DNA of 46,726 bases from JAAFGT01 sp041485165. GTDB lineage: Bacteria; Acidobacteriota; Terriglobia; Acidiferrales; UBA7541. This document shows, one piece after another, positions 23,141 through 32,132 of this stretch. Where the stretch lies: positions 1 to 46,726 of the forward strand of contig JBGPJC010000012.1 of the NCBI GenBank assembly GCA_041485165.1, given 5' to 3'. Position 1 is the first letter of the stretch. Every line of letters begins with the position of its first letter. The translations under genes were made by a program, and so were the position numbers. The notes beneath the pieces are model-generated. The model was not told the origin of the DNA. It saw only the letters and a list, made by a program, of their open reading frames with translations, and searched no databases.

Positions 23141-24877
23141 CTACCCCTGCGCTGTCGAGCGTTCGGAAGAGTCTGAGATGTAGCGCACCAGACCGATGAC
23201 AGCGAACACTCCGCCAAACAACAGCAGCGCCGCGGATTCGGCCACGTGAGCCGTTTCCGCAGTGACTTTGCCGCGCATCATGGCCACCACCAGCACCACG
23301 CCGATGGCCAGAAGAAAACTGCTCAGCGCCACCAGCGCTTTGTCGGCCACAAGAAGCGTTTGCACGCGATCCGCGGCCACCGATTCCTGCCCGCTGGTGC
23401 TCCGGCGGATTCCGTAGGAGAAGTAAATGAGCAGGCCAATGATCAGCCAAACGATAAATCGGATCCAATTCTCCACCGGCAGGCCCATCATCAGCACCAG
23501 GCAGCAAACCACAGAGAGCGGCGCCACCAGCCACGCCGCCGGCACGCGGAAAGCGCGCGGGCGGTCTTTCTGCGTGGACCGCAGGATAAGCACTGCGATA
23601 GAGACTAGCAGGAAGGCGAACAGCGTTCCGATATTCGACAGGTCGGCCAGCGTGCCGATGTCGAAGATGCCCGAGGGGATGCCCACGAACAGCCCGGCGA
23701 TCCACGTGGCCATGTGGGGCGTGCGAAATTTTGGATGCACCTCGGAAAAGGTCTTCGGCAGCAGCCGGTCGCGCGACATTGCAAACCACACCCGCGCCTG
23801 GCCGAGCTGGTAGACCAGCAGGGAAGAGAGCATCCCGGTGAGCGCGCCGATGGTGACGAAGCGCTTGAGCCGGTCGAGCCCGATATTGTGCAGCGCGGTG
23901 GCTACCGGAGCGGCGTCTCCGCGGAAAACTTGGTAAGGCTGGACGCCGGTCAGCACTACCGCCACAGAAACGTACAAGATGGTGCAGACCGCCAGGGACA
24001 TCAGGATGCCGAGCGGAAGGTCGCGCTTCGGGTTGTGGCACTCCTCAGCAGCGGTGGAGACGGAGTCGAACCCGATGTAGGTGAAAAATACGATGGCCCC
24101 GCCGGTCAGCACGCCCTGCCAGCCATTGGGCATGAAGGGGTGCCAGTTGACCGGCTTGACGTAATGCGATGCCACGAACACAAAAACTAGAATAGCGGTG
24201 AGCTTCACTCCGACCATGACAGTGTTGGCCCGCGCCGATTCCTTGATACCCCGCACCAGCAGCACGGTGAGGAACATGACGATCAGGAATCCCGGCAAAT
24301 TGAAATGCATCGCCCAACCGCCCTCCGGCGTGTAGGCGGGAGTTCCCAATGCTTTGGGGATCTGAATGCCGAATCCCTGGAGCAGATCGTTGATGTAGGC
24401 CGAGAAGCCCACGGCCACCGCCATGTTCGAGACCGCGTACTCCAGGATCAGGTCCCAGCCGATTACCCAGGCCACCAACTCGCCCAGCGTGGCGTAGGTG
24501 TAGGTGTACGCGCTGCCGGCAATGGGGATCATCGAGGCCAGTTCGGCGTAGCACAGTCCGGCGAGGCCGCAGGCGATGGCCACCAGGAAAAACGAGAGTG
24601 CGATGGCCGGCCCTGCCCCGGGGCGTCCGCTCATCTCCACGTGCCCGCCGTGGAGCAGCACGGTGAGCAGCGGCGCCTTGAGGATCGAGGTTTCCGCGGC
24701 GGATTCGCCGGCTGCGGCGGTGCCGGTGAGAATAAAGATCCCCGTGCCGATGATCGCGCCGATGCCTAGCGCGGTTAGACTCCAGACGCCCAGAGTCTTG
24801 CGCAGCCTGCGGTCCGGCTGGTCCGCATCCGACAGAAGTTTGTCTATGCTCTTGGTGCGAAAGAATTGTGAGCCCAC
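23141..24877 (-). CDS. APC-superfamily (CAT-type) amino acid permease
   Basis: 578-residue inner-membrane secondary transporter, about 12-14 TM helices, of the cationic amino acid transporter subgroup. Seen: FRTKSIDKLLSDA and RLRKTLGVWSLTALGIGAII, then GTGIFILTGTAA, ELASMIPIAGSAYTYTYATLGE, GGAIVFFTYIGFDSVSTAAEE and NPKRDLPLGI, all hallmarks. GTG 24877 is preferred because CAT-type proteins begin just before FRTKS and a G-rich ribosome-binding region lies upstream; the frame is open to 24931. It heads the permease / S1-P1 / adenosine deaminase / purS cluster. The substrate is probably an amino acid; a purine substrate would be unexpected for this family. Confidence 0.9.
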   Translation of the reverse strand: MGSQFFRTKSIDKLLSDADQPDRRLRKTLGVWSLTALGIGAIIGTGIFILTGTAAAGESAAETSILKAPLLTVLLHGGHVEMSGRPGAGPAIALSFFLVAIACGLAGLCYAELASMIPIAGSAYTYTYATLGELVAWVIGWDLILEYAVSNMAVAVGFSAYINDLLQGFGIQIPKALGTPAYTPEGGWAMHFNLPGFLIVMFLTVLLVRGIKESARANTVMVGVKLTAILVFVFVASHYVKPVNWHPFMPNGWQGVLTGGAIVFFTYIGFDSVSTAAEECHNPKRDLPLGILMSLAVCTILYVSVAVVLTGVQPYQVFRGDAAPVATALHNIGLDRLKRFVTIGALTGMLSSLLVYQLGQARVWFAMSRDRLLPKTFSEVHPKFRTPHMATWIAGLFVGIPSGIFDIGTLADLSNIGTLFAFLLVSIAVLILRSTQKDRPRAFRVPAAWLVAPLSVVCCLVLMMGLPVENWIRFIVWLIIGLLIYFSYGIRRSTSGQESVAADRVQTLLVADKALVALSSFLLAIGVVLVVAMMRGKVTAETAHVAESAALLLFGGVFAVIGLVRYISDSSERSTAQG

Positions 24878-25022
24878 GCGCCCCCCGCACTGAGGAATGC
24901 AAACTCTATCGTGAGCCGTGGCCGGAGGCAAGGAATCATCGAGGACGCCGCGACAACTCGCGGGGACCAGATTCTTCGGTCAGCGCTACAAGTTGTCCCG
25001 GTGATTCCTGTGAGGAGGGACG

Positions 25023-27263
25023 CTAGACGCGTTCGAGGTTGGCGTAACGCTCCACTAACTTTTTCGTGCCGTGATCCGGAAAGCTCACCGTCAGCCGGCG
25101 CTCTTCGTCCTCGCCGTCCACGGCGATAATCGTGCCAACGCCATAGGTTTTGTGGCGAACGCGGATGCCGAGCAGTGGATTCGATGGCTCGCGGCCACGA
25201 GAGGCCGCCCGTGGGGCCCTGGCGGCAGGCGACCGCGCAGGCCGCTCGCGTGTGCTGCCCTTGGCCGGGAATCGCCGCAGGAACTGCCGCTCGACTGTCT
25301 CCGGGTCGGGGACGTACCGCCGCGCCTCACCTGCTTCCGCTAGCGAGCCATCGGCCGCTTCGATCAGCTCGCCGGGAATTTCCATCAGAAAGCGCGAAGG
25401 CATCGGGTTGTGCTCGAGGTCGCTGCCAAAGCTGCGGCGGTAAACCGCGCGCGTCAGCGTGAGTGTGTCCTTCGCGCGGGTCATGCCTACGTAGCACAGG
25501 CGGCGCTCTTCCTCGATGTCTTCGGGCCGGTGCAGCGTTCGTGCGTGTGGAAACAGGCCCTCTTCGAGGCCGGCGAGGAAGACATGCTCGAATTCGAGTC
25601 CCTTGGCGCTGTGCAAAGTCATGAGCGTGACCCGGCTGGTTTCGTCGTACTGGTCGGCGTCGCTGACCATCGCGGCGCGGTCCAGGAAGTCCTGGAACGT
25701 CTCGCCACTCTCCGTGGATTCATTCAAGGCATTCACCAACTCGCGGAGGTTTTCGGCGCGCGCGGAATCCTCCACGGAATCCTGCTGTTCGAGCTGGTCG
25801 AGGTAGCCGGTGCGGTCGAGAATGGACGAGAGCAGCGCGGCAGGAGCAAGAGTGTCCATCTCCGCCCTCAGACTCACTATCAGTTGGTGAAAATCACGAA
25901 GCGGAGCTGTGGCCCCGGCGGTGCGCGCGGCCAGAACCGGTTCGATCGCCGCCCAAAACGAGCCGTGCGCGTGCCCCGCGGCGGCGCGCAGCGCGTCAAC
26001 GGTCACTTTGCCAATACCGCGCGGCGGAGTATTGATCACCCGCAAGAGCGCGATGTCGTCGTCCGGGTTGCGCAGCAGGCGGAGATAGGCCAGTGCGTCC
26101 TTCACTTCCGCGCGCTGGTAGAAGCTGAATCCGCCCACCAGCCGGTAGCGGATGGCCTTGCGCCTTAAGACGTCCTCAAACGAGCGGGAGATGGAGTTGG
26201 TGCGGTAGAGAACGGCGGCGTGGGTCGCGGTGTCATTGAGAAGCCGCTTTTCAATTTCTCCGGCCACCCACTCTGCCTCTCCGGCCGCGTCGGGGGCCTC
26301 ATAGAAGTTCAGCAGCAGCCCCGCGCCGCGTGTAGCGCGCAGCGATTTACCCAGCCGGCGTTTGTTGTGGGCCACCACGGCGCCTGCCGCATCGAGGATG
26401 TTCTGCACGGAGCGGTAGTTTTCTTCCAGGCGCACTACTGTCGCGCCGGGGAAATCCTCGGCGAAGCGCAGGATGTGGCTGACGTCCGCGCCGCGCCAGC
26501 TATAAATGGATTGATCTTCGTCGCCGACCACGAAAACGTTGCGCGCCGCGCCGGTGAGCAGCCGGAGCACGTCGTATTGCAGCGGGTTGGTGTCCTGATA
26601 TTCGTCCACGTGGAGATAGCGGAAGCGCCCCTGCCACAGTGCGCGCGCTTCGGCGTGGTCACGCAGCAGCTCGACGGCGCGGACCAGCAGGTCGTCGAAA
26701 TCAAGCGCGCCGGCCTGCTTCAGCACCGCCTGGTAGCCGTCGAAGACTTTTGCCGCGGCGCGGCCGCGGTCGCCGAACTCCTCGGCCGCAAGGGTCTCGG
26801 CGCTGAGTCCCCGGTTTTTCGCAAAGCTGATGCGTTCCAGCATCGCGCGGGGCGTAAATGTTTTTTCGTCCTGACCGAGTTGCCGCAGAGCGAGCTTCAC
26901 TGCCGCAGTCTGGTCGTCCTCGTCAAATATGGCGAAATCGCGTTTCAGGCCCAGGCGCGGCGCCTCACGCCGCAGCAGCCGCGCGCAGAAAGAGTGGAAT
27001 GTGGAGATCCATACGTCCGAGGCCACGCCTCCGCCGCCGGTGAGCAGGCTGTCCACGCGCTCGCGCATCTGCCCGGCAGCTTTATTGGTGAACGTGACCG
27101 CCAGGATTGCACCGGGCGGCGTGCCCTGTTCGATCAGATGAGCGATGCGGTAAGTAATGACGCGCGTCTTGCCGCTGCCCGCCCCGGCCAGGACCAGCAC
27201 CGGACCTTCGGTGGCCAGCACGGCTTCGCGCTGTTGCGCATTGAGTTTGTCGAGTAGCGGCAT
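25023..27263 (-). CDS. pcrA: UvrD/PcrA-type ATP-dependent DNA helicase
   Basis: 746-residue SF1A 3'-5' helicase for nucleotide excision repair, replication restart and RecA removal. The motif set is complete: LNAQQREAV (Q motif), LAGAGSGKTRV (Walker A), VDEYQDTNPLQYDVL, VGDEDQSIYSWRGAD, LEENYRSVQNIL, LMTLHSAKGLEFEHVF and YVGMTRAKDTLTL. The end, GIRVRHKTYGVGTIIAVDG, is the Tudor-like PcrA C-terminal domain known to contact RNA polymerase. Length is normal. It begins 72 bp downstream of an exported unknown protein on the same strand. Confidence 0.95.
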   Translation of the reverse strand: MPLLDKLNAQQREAVLATEGPVLVLAGAGSGKTRVITYRIAHLIEQGTPPGAILAVTFTNKAAGQMRERVDSLLTGGGGVASDVWISTFHSFCARLLRREAPRLGLKRDFAIFDEDDQTAAVKLALRQLGQDEKTFTPRAMLERISFAKNRGLSAETLAAEEFGDRGRAAAKVFDGYQAVLKQAGALDFDDLLVRAVELLRDHAEARALWQGRFRYLHVDEYQDTNPLQYDVLRLLTGAARNVFVVGDEDQSIYSWRGADVSHILRFAEDFPGATVVRLEENYRSVQNILDAAGAVVAHNKRRLGKSLRATRGAGLLLNFYEAPDAAGEAEWVAGEIEKRLLNDTATHAAVLYRTNSISRSFEDVLRRKAIRYRLVGGFSFYQRAEVKDALAYLRLLRNPDDDIALLRVINTPPRGIGKVTVDALRAAAGHAHGSFWAAIEPVLAARTAGATAPLRDFHQLIVSLRAEMDTLAPAALLSSILDRTGYLDQLEQQDSVEDSARAENLRELVNALNESTESGETFQDFLDRAAMVSDADQYDETSRVTLMTLHSAKGLEFEHVFLAGLEEGLFPHARTLHRPEDIEEERRLCYVGMTRAKDTLTLTRAVYRRSFGSDLEHNPMPSRFLMEIPGELIEAADGSLAEAGEARRYVPDPETVERQFLRRFPAKGSTRERPARSPAARAPRAASRGREPSNPLLGIRVRHKTYGVGTIIAVDGEDEERRLTVSFPDHGTKKLVERYANLERV

Positions 27264-27335
27264 GGGGTGAACGCCTGAAGCACAGAGAGTCTAGCCGAGG
27301 GAAAAGATTTCGGCAAATGCGGCGGAGTGAGCAGT

Positions 27336-28067
27336 TCAGCGCGGCGAAGCTCGGGAGAGTTCCACCTCAAAATAGAGCAGCTCTTTGCGTGAGGGCACAA
27401 AGTGCAGCTCGGGTACGTAGAGCGTGGCATGCTGCACCCAATTGAAATGGTGGGCCAGGTCAAAGAACAGGAAGCCATGCACGGTCCCGTGCGGGGACAC
27501 CACGCCGCCGGAAAGGGCCAGCGGCTTGATGATCTCCTCCATCTTTCGGACGTCCTTGCTGCTTCCCTTGACCGAGCCGGTGCCAGGGAAGGGAGTCCGG
27601 CTCATGGAGACGTCAGGGCCTTTCTTGTTCACAATACGCTCCGCCGCCTCGCCAGTGGACAGCGGCTCGATCCGCTGGCGTTCGTTTCCGGGCACGGCCA
27701 GCATCAGGCGAATGCGATCGAGATTGACTTGAATGGGCTGATCCGTGTCGTTGCGGAGGTAGACGTCGAGCGCCAGGATGCCGGAGTCCACGGGATTCTT
27801 CTTGCCGAACTTCGCTTTGGATCTAGCTTCGTCGGTATAGGGGTCGGCGGCAATCAACAGGCCCTGGTGGACGTCGCGCGCGGGCAGCGTCGCCGGGTCA
27901 GTCTGCGGGGGTGCTTGCGGTAGAGCAGTGGCCAGCGCCGCGCCCAGCCAGCCGGCGAGGAGAATAGCCACGATTCCGGCTACGTGCCCGGGGATTGGAC
28001 GCCCGGGAGTCTCCCCCCTCGATGCACGCCCCGCGCCAGGCTTATGTTTCAGGTTGCTCATGGTCAT
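27336..28067 (-). CDS. membrane-anchored or exported protein of unknown function
   Basis: 243 residues. A basic N-terminus (MTMSNLKHKPGAGRASRG) leads to one hydrophobic segment (VAGIVAILLAGWLGAALATA) that is a signal peptide or anchor. The rest is a beta-rich periplasmic domain: GLLIAADPYTDEARSKAKFG, ILALDVYLRNDTDQPIQVNL, GTVHGFLFFDLAHHFNW. The wording resembles acidobacterial hypothetical proteins, but no family is named. ATG 28067 (or 28061) is chosen for the GGGGGG stretch about 8 bases upstream; the longer open frame overlaps the promoter of waaA. It is 72 bp upstream of pcrA and likely shares its transcript. Confidence 0.7.
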   Translation of the reverse strand: MTMSNLKHKPGAGRASRGETPGRPIPGHVAGIVAILLAGWLGAALATALPQAPPQTDPATLPARDVHQGLLIAADPYTDEARSKAKFGKKNPVDSGILALDVYLRNDTDQPIQVNLDRIRLMLAVPGNERQRIEPLSTGEAAERIVNKKGPDVSMSRTPFPGTGSVKGSSKDVRKMEEIIKPLALSGGVVSPHGTVHGFLFFDLAHHFNWVQHATLYVPELHFVPSRKELLYFEVELSRASPR

Positions 28068-28088
28068 CAGCCCCCCGGCCACTATAAT
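28061..28088 (+). promoter_or_regulatory. candidate sigma-70 promoter for the LPS core operon
   Basis: A perfect TATAAT at 28083-28088 with TGGTCA (four of six consensus bases) at 28061-28066, 16 bp apart. Transcription would start near 28095, about 64 bases before the waaA ATG. It overlaps the start of the divergent gene, so the two could interfere with each other. Confidence 0.45.
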
Positions 28089-28158
28089 AGCGAGTTTGCG
28101 CGGGGCGCACGGCTGAATGGTATGCCGCGCGGGACCAGGCCCTTTCGCGCTCTTAAGC

Positions 28159-29475
28159 ATGTACTTTATTTATACCATACTGACCTCGACAGGAGCTGTG
28201 CTCCTGCTGCCATACTTCGCCTACCAGCGATGGCGGCGTGGCCGGCATTTCCACGGGTTGCGAGAGCGGTTGGGTTTTTTCCCAGCGAGGAATGCGCCGG
28301 ACGAGTCTGGCGGCGCGATCTGGGTCCACGCAGTTTCTGTGGGCGAGGTCCTCGCCGCCATCCCGCTGGCGCAAAAACTGAAGGAGCGCTTCCCGGACCG
28401 CCGCCTGCTCGTATCCACGACAACCCCGACCGGGCAGGAACTGGCGCGTCAGCGGATGCCCTTCGCAGATGCCATCTTCTATTTTCCGCTCGACTGGCCC
28501 GGCCCGGTCAGCCGCGCCTTCCGTTTCGCGAGGCCATCGCTGGTGGTGGTCGTGGAGACGGAGATCTGGCCGAACTTCCTCCGCCACGCGCGCCGGCACG
28601 GCGTTCCCGTTGTTTTTGTGAATGGGCGTCTTTCCGAGCGCTCTTTCGCGCGTTACCTGCGATTCCGCGATTGGATCGGCGGCGTCCTGGAGCGCGTGCT
28701 CGCTGATGGCGCTCTCTACCTGATGCAAAGCCAGGAGGATGCCGCGCGCATCCGTGAGCTGGGTGCGCCGGAGGAGAACGTGGAAGTCACCGGCAACATG
28801 AAATACGACGTCTCTCCACCCGCGCCTGGCCCGCTGGTGGCATGGCTCGAGGCGCAGGTCCGCGAGCAGGATCGCGAGCCGGTGGTGGTGGCCGGCAGTG
28901 TGGCCGCCGGAGAAGAGGAAGCCGTGCTCGCCGCATTCGATGTGGTGCAGAGAAAATGGCGGCGCGCGCTTCTGGTTCTCGCACCGCGCAAACCCGACCA
29001 CTTTCACGCCGCCGCCGAACTGGCAGTGAGCCGCGGATGGAAAGTCGTCCGCCGCAGCGCTCTCTCGCTCGGCGAGCCGCTCAGCCCCGATGCCGATGTT
29101 CTCCTGCTCGACTCACTCGGCGAACTGGCTGCGCTCTACCGTCTGGCCCATGCTGTGTTCATCGGCGGGTCGCTGGTTCCTGTGGGCGGGCATAACATTC
29201 TCGAGCCTGCCTGGTTCGGCAAGCCTCCGGTCTTCGGACCCTCGATGGAAAACTTCCGCAAGATGGCCGCCGATTTTCTCAACGCCGGGGCTGCCGTTCA
29301 GGTTGCTGACAGCCGCGGGCTCGGGGAAGCGTGGGTAGCTCTGATCAGCGATGGTGCGCGGTGCGAAGCAATGGCTGCCGCGGCGCGCGCCTTGGTCGAG
29401 CTCAACCAGGGTGCCACCCAGCGCACGTTCGATCGCTTGATCACGCTGATGCTCGCTCCACGGAGCGCTGCGTGA
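28159..29475 (+). CDS. waaA: 3-deoxy-D-manno-octulosonic acid (Kdo) transferase
   Basis: 438-residue inner-membrane GT-B glycosyltransferase (GT30) that adds Kdo from CMP-Kdo to lipid IV-A. Seen: an N-terminal membrane anchor (MYFIYTILTSTGAVLLLPYF), GAIWVHAVSVGEVLAAIPL, LLVSTTTPTGQELA, VVVETEIWPNFL with the catalytic Glu, FVNGRLSERSFARY, and the CMP-Kdo site GGSLVPVGGHNILEPAWFGKP. ATG 28159 gives the anchor at the correct place. It is the first gene of the operon, and its stop overlaps the lpxK start (GTGA). Confidence 0.95.
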   Translation: MYFIYTILTSTGAVLLLPYFAYQRWRRGRHFHGLRERLGFFPARNAPDESGGAIWVHAVSVGEVLAAIPLAQKLKERFPDRRLLVSTTTPTGQELARQRMPFADAIFYFPLDWPGPVSRAFRFARPSLVVVVETEIWPNFLRHARRHGVPVVFVNGRLSERSFARYLRFRDWIGGVLERVLADGALYLMQSQEDAARIRELGAPEENVEVTGNMKYDVSPPAPGPLVAWLEAQVREQDREPVVVAGSVAAGEEEAVLAAFDVVQRKWRRALLVLAPRKPDHFHAAAELAVSRGWKVVRRSALSLGEPLSPDADVLLLDSLGELAALYRLAHAVFIGGSLVPVGGHNILEPAWFGKPPVFGPSMENFRKMAADFLNAGAAVQVADSRGLGEAWVALISDGARCEAMAAAARALVELNQGATQRTFDRLITLMLAPRSAA

Positions 29476-30494
29476 GTACCCATCCCATTTTGCGCGGTTT
29501 GCTCTGGCCTTTGAGCCAGGCATACGGCACTGCCTCCCTATTGCGAGCGCGCCTTTACCACGCCGGGCTGCTGCGCTCGCGGCGCCTGAAGGGCGCGGTG
29601 ATCAGCGTCGGCAACCTCACCACCGGCGGCACGGGAAAGACGCCCATGGTTCTCTGGCTCGCCGCGCGGCTGGCGGCCGAGGGCAAGCGCCCTGGCATCC
29701 TCCTGCGTGGTTACCAGGGTTTGGGCCACCGCGGCGGTGACGCTGCGGCGTCTGACGAGGCGCGATTACTCGTCGCGCGGCTTGGCCCGGACGCTGTGGT
29801 CGCCGCCGGGAAGGACCGCTGGGCGCAAGGCATGCGTCTCGAGCAGCAGGGAATTGAGTGCTTCGTGCTTGACGACGGCTTCCAGCACCTGCAGCTTGCC
29901 CGCGACGCCGACATCGTTCTGGTGGACTCGACCATTCCGTTTGGCGGCGGCTTGCTGCCGTCGGGGAGACGGCGAGAGCCGCGCTCGGCGCTGGCTCGAG
30001 CCGACATCGCTGTCATTACGCGCACCCAGCACTCGCCCGCGGTGGAAACTCTGGTCCGGCGCCACACGCAAGCGCCGATCTTCTTCGCCTGGACCGAGCT
30101 CGAAGGATATTTCCCGCTTGGTGCCGGCACCGCGGCTGCTCCGGTATCGCCCCCCGAGAAAACTTCGCACTTCGCCTTTTGTGGAATCGGCAACCCGCAA
30201 TCGTTTTTCGATGACCTGCGCCGGTGGGGATTTCATCTCGCCGGAACCAGAACTTTTCGTGACCACCATGTTTATTCTGAAAAAGATCTCCAGGCCATTG
30301 AGCGGGCAGCTCACGCCGCAGGAGCTCACGCTCTGGTTTGCACGGAGAAGGACGTTTACAACCTCCCTCCAGCGGGCTTCCGGGAACTGCCCGCTGCCTA
30401 TTGCCGCATGGGACTCCAACTCAACGACCCGGAATCCTTTTGGCGCGAGGTCCTTGCCGCGGTGGCACGCCACCGCGACGGAGCGCCGCGATGA
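29472..30494 (+). CDS. lpxK: tetraacyldisaccharide 4'-kinase
   Basis: 340-residue membrane-associated P-loop kinase that phosphorylates the 4' position to make lipid IV-A. Seen: GLLWPLSQAYGTASLLRARLY (amphipathic N-terminal helix), ISVGNLTTGGTGKTPMV (Walker A, about 45-60), FVLDDGFQHLQLARD (Walker B-like, DDGFQH at 134-139) and LPSGRRREP. GTG 29472 is the start: it overlaps the waaA TGA in GTGA and the LpxK N-terminus begins there. The stop overlaps the waaF ATG, indicating coupled translation. Confidence 0.95.
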   Translation: MSTHPILRGLLWPLSQAYGTASLLRARLYHAGLLRSRRLKGAVISVGNLTTGGTGKTPMVLWLAARLAAEGKRPGILLRGYQGLGHRGGDAAASDEARLLVARLGPDAVVAAGKDRWAQGMRLEQQGIECFVLDDGFQHLQLARDADIVLVDSTIPFGGGLLPSGRRREPRSALARADIAVITRTQHSPAVETLVRRHTQAPIFFAWTELEGYFPLGAGTAAAPVSPPEKTSHFAFCGIGNPQSFFDDLRRWGFHLAGTRTFRDHHVYSEKDLQAIERAAHAAGAHALVCTEKDVYNLPPAGFRELPAAYCRMGLQLNDPESFWREVLAAVARHRDGAPR

Positions 30495-31543
30495 AGATCC
30501 TGGTCCGCGCCACCAATTGGGTGGGAGACGCGGTAATGTGCATTCCCGCCCTGGAGGCCATTCGCCGGCGGCAGCCTGCCGCGGAAGTCGCCGTTCTCGC
30601 CCGGCCGTGGGTGGCAGATCTTTATCGCGGGCTGACCTGCGTGGACCGCGCGATTCCCTTCGAGCATAACGGGCGTCACGCCGGAATTGGCGGCCGCGAG
30701 CGCCTGGCCGCCGAACTGCGCCGCGAACAGTTCGACGTTTGCATCCTGCTACAGAACGCTTTTGAGGCTGCCTGGATTGCCTGGCGCGCCGGCATCCCCG
30801 AGCGCATCGGCTACGCGCGCGATGCGCGGAGCTGGTTGCTCACGCGTCCCATCCCGTTGCCGCTGCCGGGTGAAACGCCCGCGCATGAAGCCTTCTACTA
30901 CCTGGAGCTGCTGCGCCGGGCTGGATGGGTCGAAGCCCTCCCGGGAACCACCGAAGTGCGCCTGCCGGTCGCGCCCGAGGCGCTCGACCGCGCGGAGAAA
31001 ATGCTGGTGGATGCCGGCTGCCGCCCTGGCGCTTTGCGCCTCGCTTTTGCCACCGGCGCCGCTTACGGCACCGCCAAGTGCTGGCCCGCGGAGCGCTACT
31101 CAGCCCTCGCCACCCGCTTGATTGCTGATTACGACGCCGATGTGGTACTTTTCGGCTCGACTTCGGAGAGTGAGACCGCCGCGCGCGTGCTGCGCGGCAT
31201 CGAGCGCGGCGCCGTCAACTTGGTTGGCCGCAGCGCCATCGGCGATTTGCCCGCGCTGCTGGCCCGCTGTAATGCCTTCCTCGGCAACGATTCCGGGGCC
31301 ATGCACGTCGCCGGAGCAGTGGGTTTGCCTATTGTGGCGGTCTTTGGTCCCACCGACCCCCACGGGACAGCGCCGCTTGCCTCCCAGTTGACCATCGTGC
31401 AGAAGCCTGTAGCGTGCAGTCCCTGTTTTCTCAGGCACTGCCCGATTGACCACCGTTGCATGACCGCAGTGAGTGTAGAGATGGTCCTGGAAGCCGCGCG
31501 CGCTTGCTTGCATGGGATTGCCGGCTCTTCCGGCGCCCGGTGA
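30491..31543 (+). CDS. waaF: ADP-heptose:LPS heptosyltransferase II (WaaF-type)
   Basis: 350-residue GT9 glycosyltransferase adding a heptose to the LPS inner core. Seen: MKILVRATNWVGDAVMCIPALEA, PERIGYARDARSWLLT, a GTAKCWPAERYSALA donor-site block, LVGRSAIGDLPALLARC, GNDSGAMHVAGAVGLP and VFGPTDPHGTAP, followed by a Cys-rich stretch CSPCFLRHCPIDHRCM typical of WaaF. ATG 30491 overlaps the lpxK stop (ATGA). Heptosyltransferase II versus I is assigned by these motifs and by the separate WaaC at 33635. Confidence 0.92.
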   Translation: MKILVRATNWVGDAVMCIPALEAIRRRQPAAEVAVLARPWVADLYRGLTCVDRAIPFEHNGRHAGIGGRERLAAELRREQFDVCILLQNAFEAAWIAWRAGIPERIGYARDARSWLLTRPIPLPLPGETPAHEAFYYLELLRRAGWVEALPGTTEVRLPVAPEALDRAEKMLVDAGCRPGALRLAFATGAAYGTAKCWPAERYSALATRLIADYDADVVLFGSTSESETAARVLRGIERGAVNLVGRSAIGDLPALLARCNAFLGNDSGAMHVAGAVGLPIVAVFGPTDPHGTAPLASQLTIVQKPVACSPCFLRHCPIDHRCMTAVSVEMVLEAARACLHGIAGSSGAR

Positions 31544-31562
31544 CACCTGGGAGATTCCGCCT

Positions 31563-32132
31563 TTGCCTGATACCAGCGCCCCACGCCCGGCCGTCTTCCT
31601 CGATCGCGACGGCACACTCTGCGAGGAGATGGGCTATCTGAACCACATCAGCCGGCTGGTGATCTTTCCGTTCGCCGCCGCGGCCGTTCTCCGCCTGAAC
31701 CAGGCGGGGCTACCGGTCATTGTGGTGACCAACCAGTCCGGGGTCTCGCGCAAGATTTTCCCCGAGTCGCTCATCTCCCAGGTTCACGAACGCATTTCCG
31801 CCGCGCTCGGAGTGCGCGGAGCTCGCGTGGACGGCTATTACTACTGCATGCATCGGCAGTCCGAGGCCTGTTCCTGCCGCAAGCCGTTGCCCGGTTTGAT
31901 CGAGCACGCCGCGCGCGAGCATCGCCTCGATCCGGCCAGGTCCTGGGTCATCGGCGATCGCTATGTGGACATCGAATTGGGTCACGCCGTCGGCGCGCGC
32001 ACCATCCTGGTGATGACCGGATACGGCCGCGGCGAATTCGAGTGGCGCGTTGCGGATTCCCCGCGTCCCCCCGACTTCGTGGCCGACGACCTCAGCTCAG
32101 CGGTAGACTGTATCCTCGGGGCCAAAGCATGA
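31563..32132 (+). CDS. gmhB: D-glycero-D-manno-heptose 1,7-bisphosphate 7-phosphatase
   Basis: 189-residue HAD phosphatase in ADP-heptose synthesis. Seen: AVFLDRDGTLCEEMGY (nucleophile and acid Asp), VVTNQSGVSRK, the zinc loop CMHRQSEACSCRKP (Cys/His ligands), KPLPGLIEHAA and VIGDRYVDIELG. TTG 31563 is preferred: GGGAG lies 9 bases upstream and the conserved sequence begins soon after. An ATG at 31512 would overlap waaF by 32 bases and is the alternative. The stop overlaps the rfaE1 ATG. Confidence 0.92.
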   Translation: MPDTSAPRPAVFLDRDGTLCEEMGYLNHISRLVIFPFAAAAVLRLNQAGLPVIVVTNQSGVSRKIFPESLISQVHERISAALGVRGARVDGYYYCMHRQSEACSCRKPLPGLIEHAAREHRLDPARSWVIGDRYVDIELGHAVGARTILVMTGYGRGEFEWRVADSPRPPDFVADDLSSAVDCILGAKA

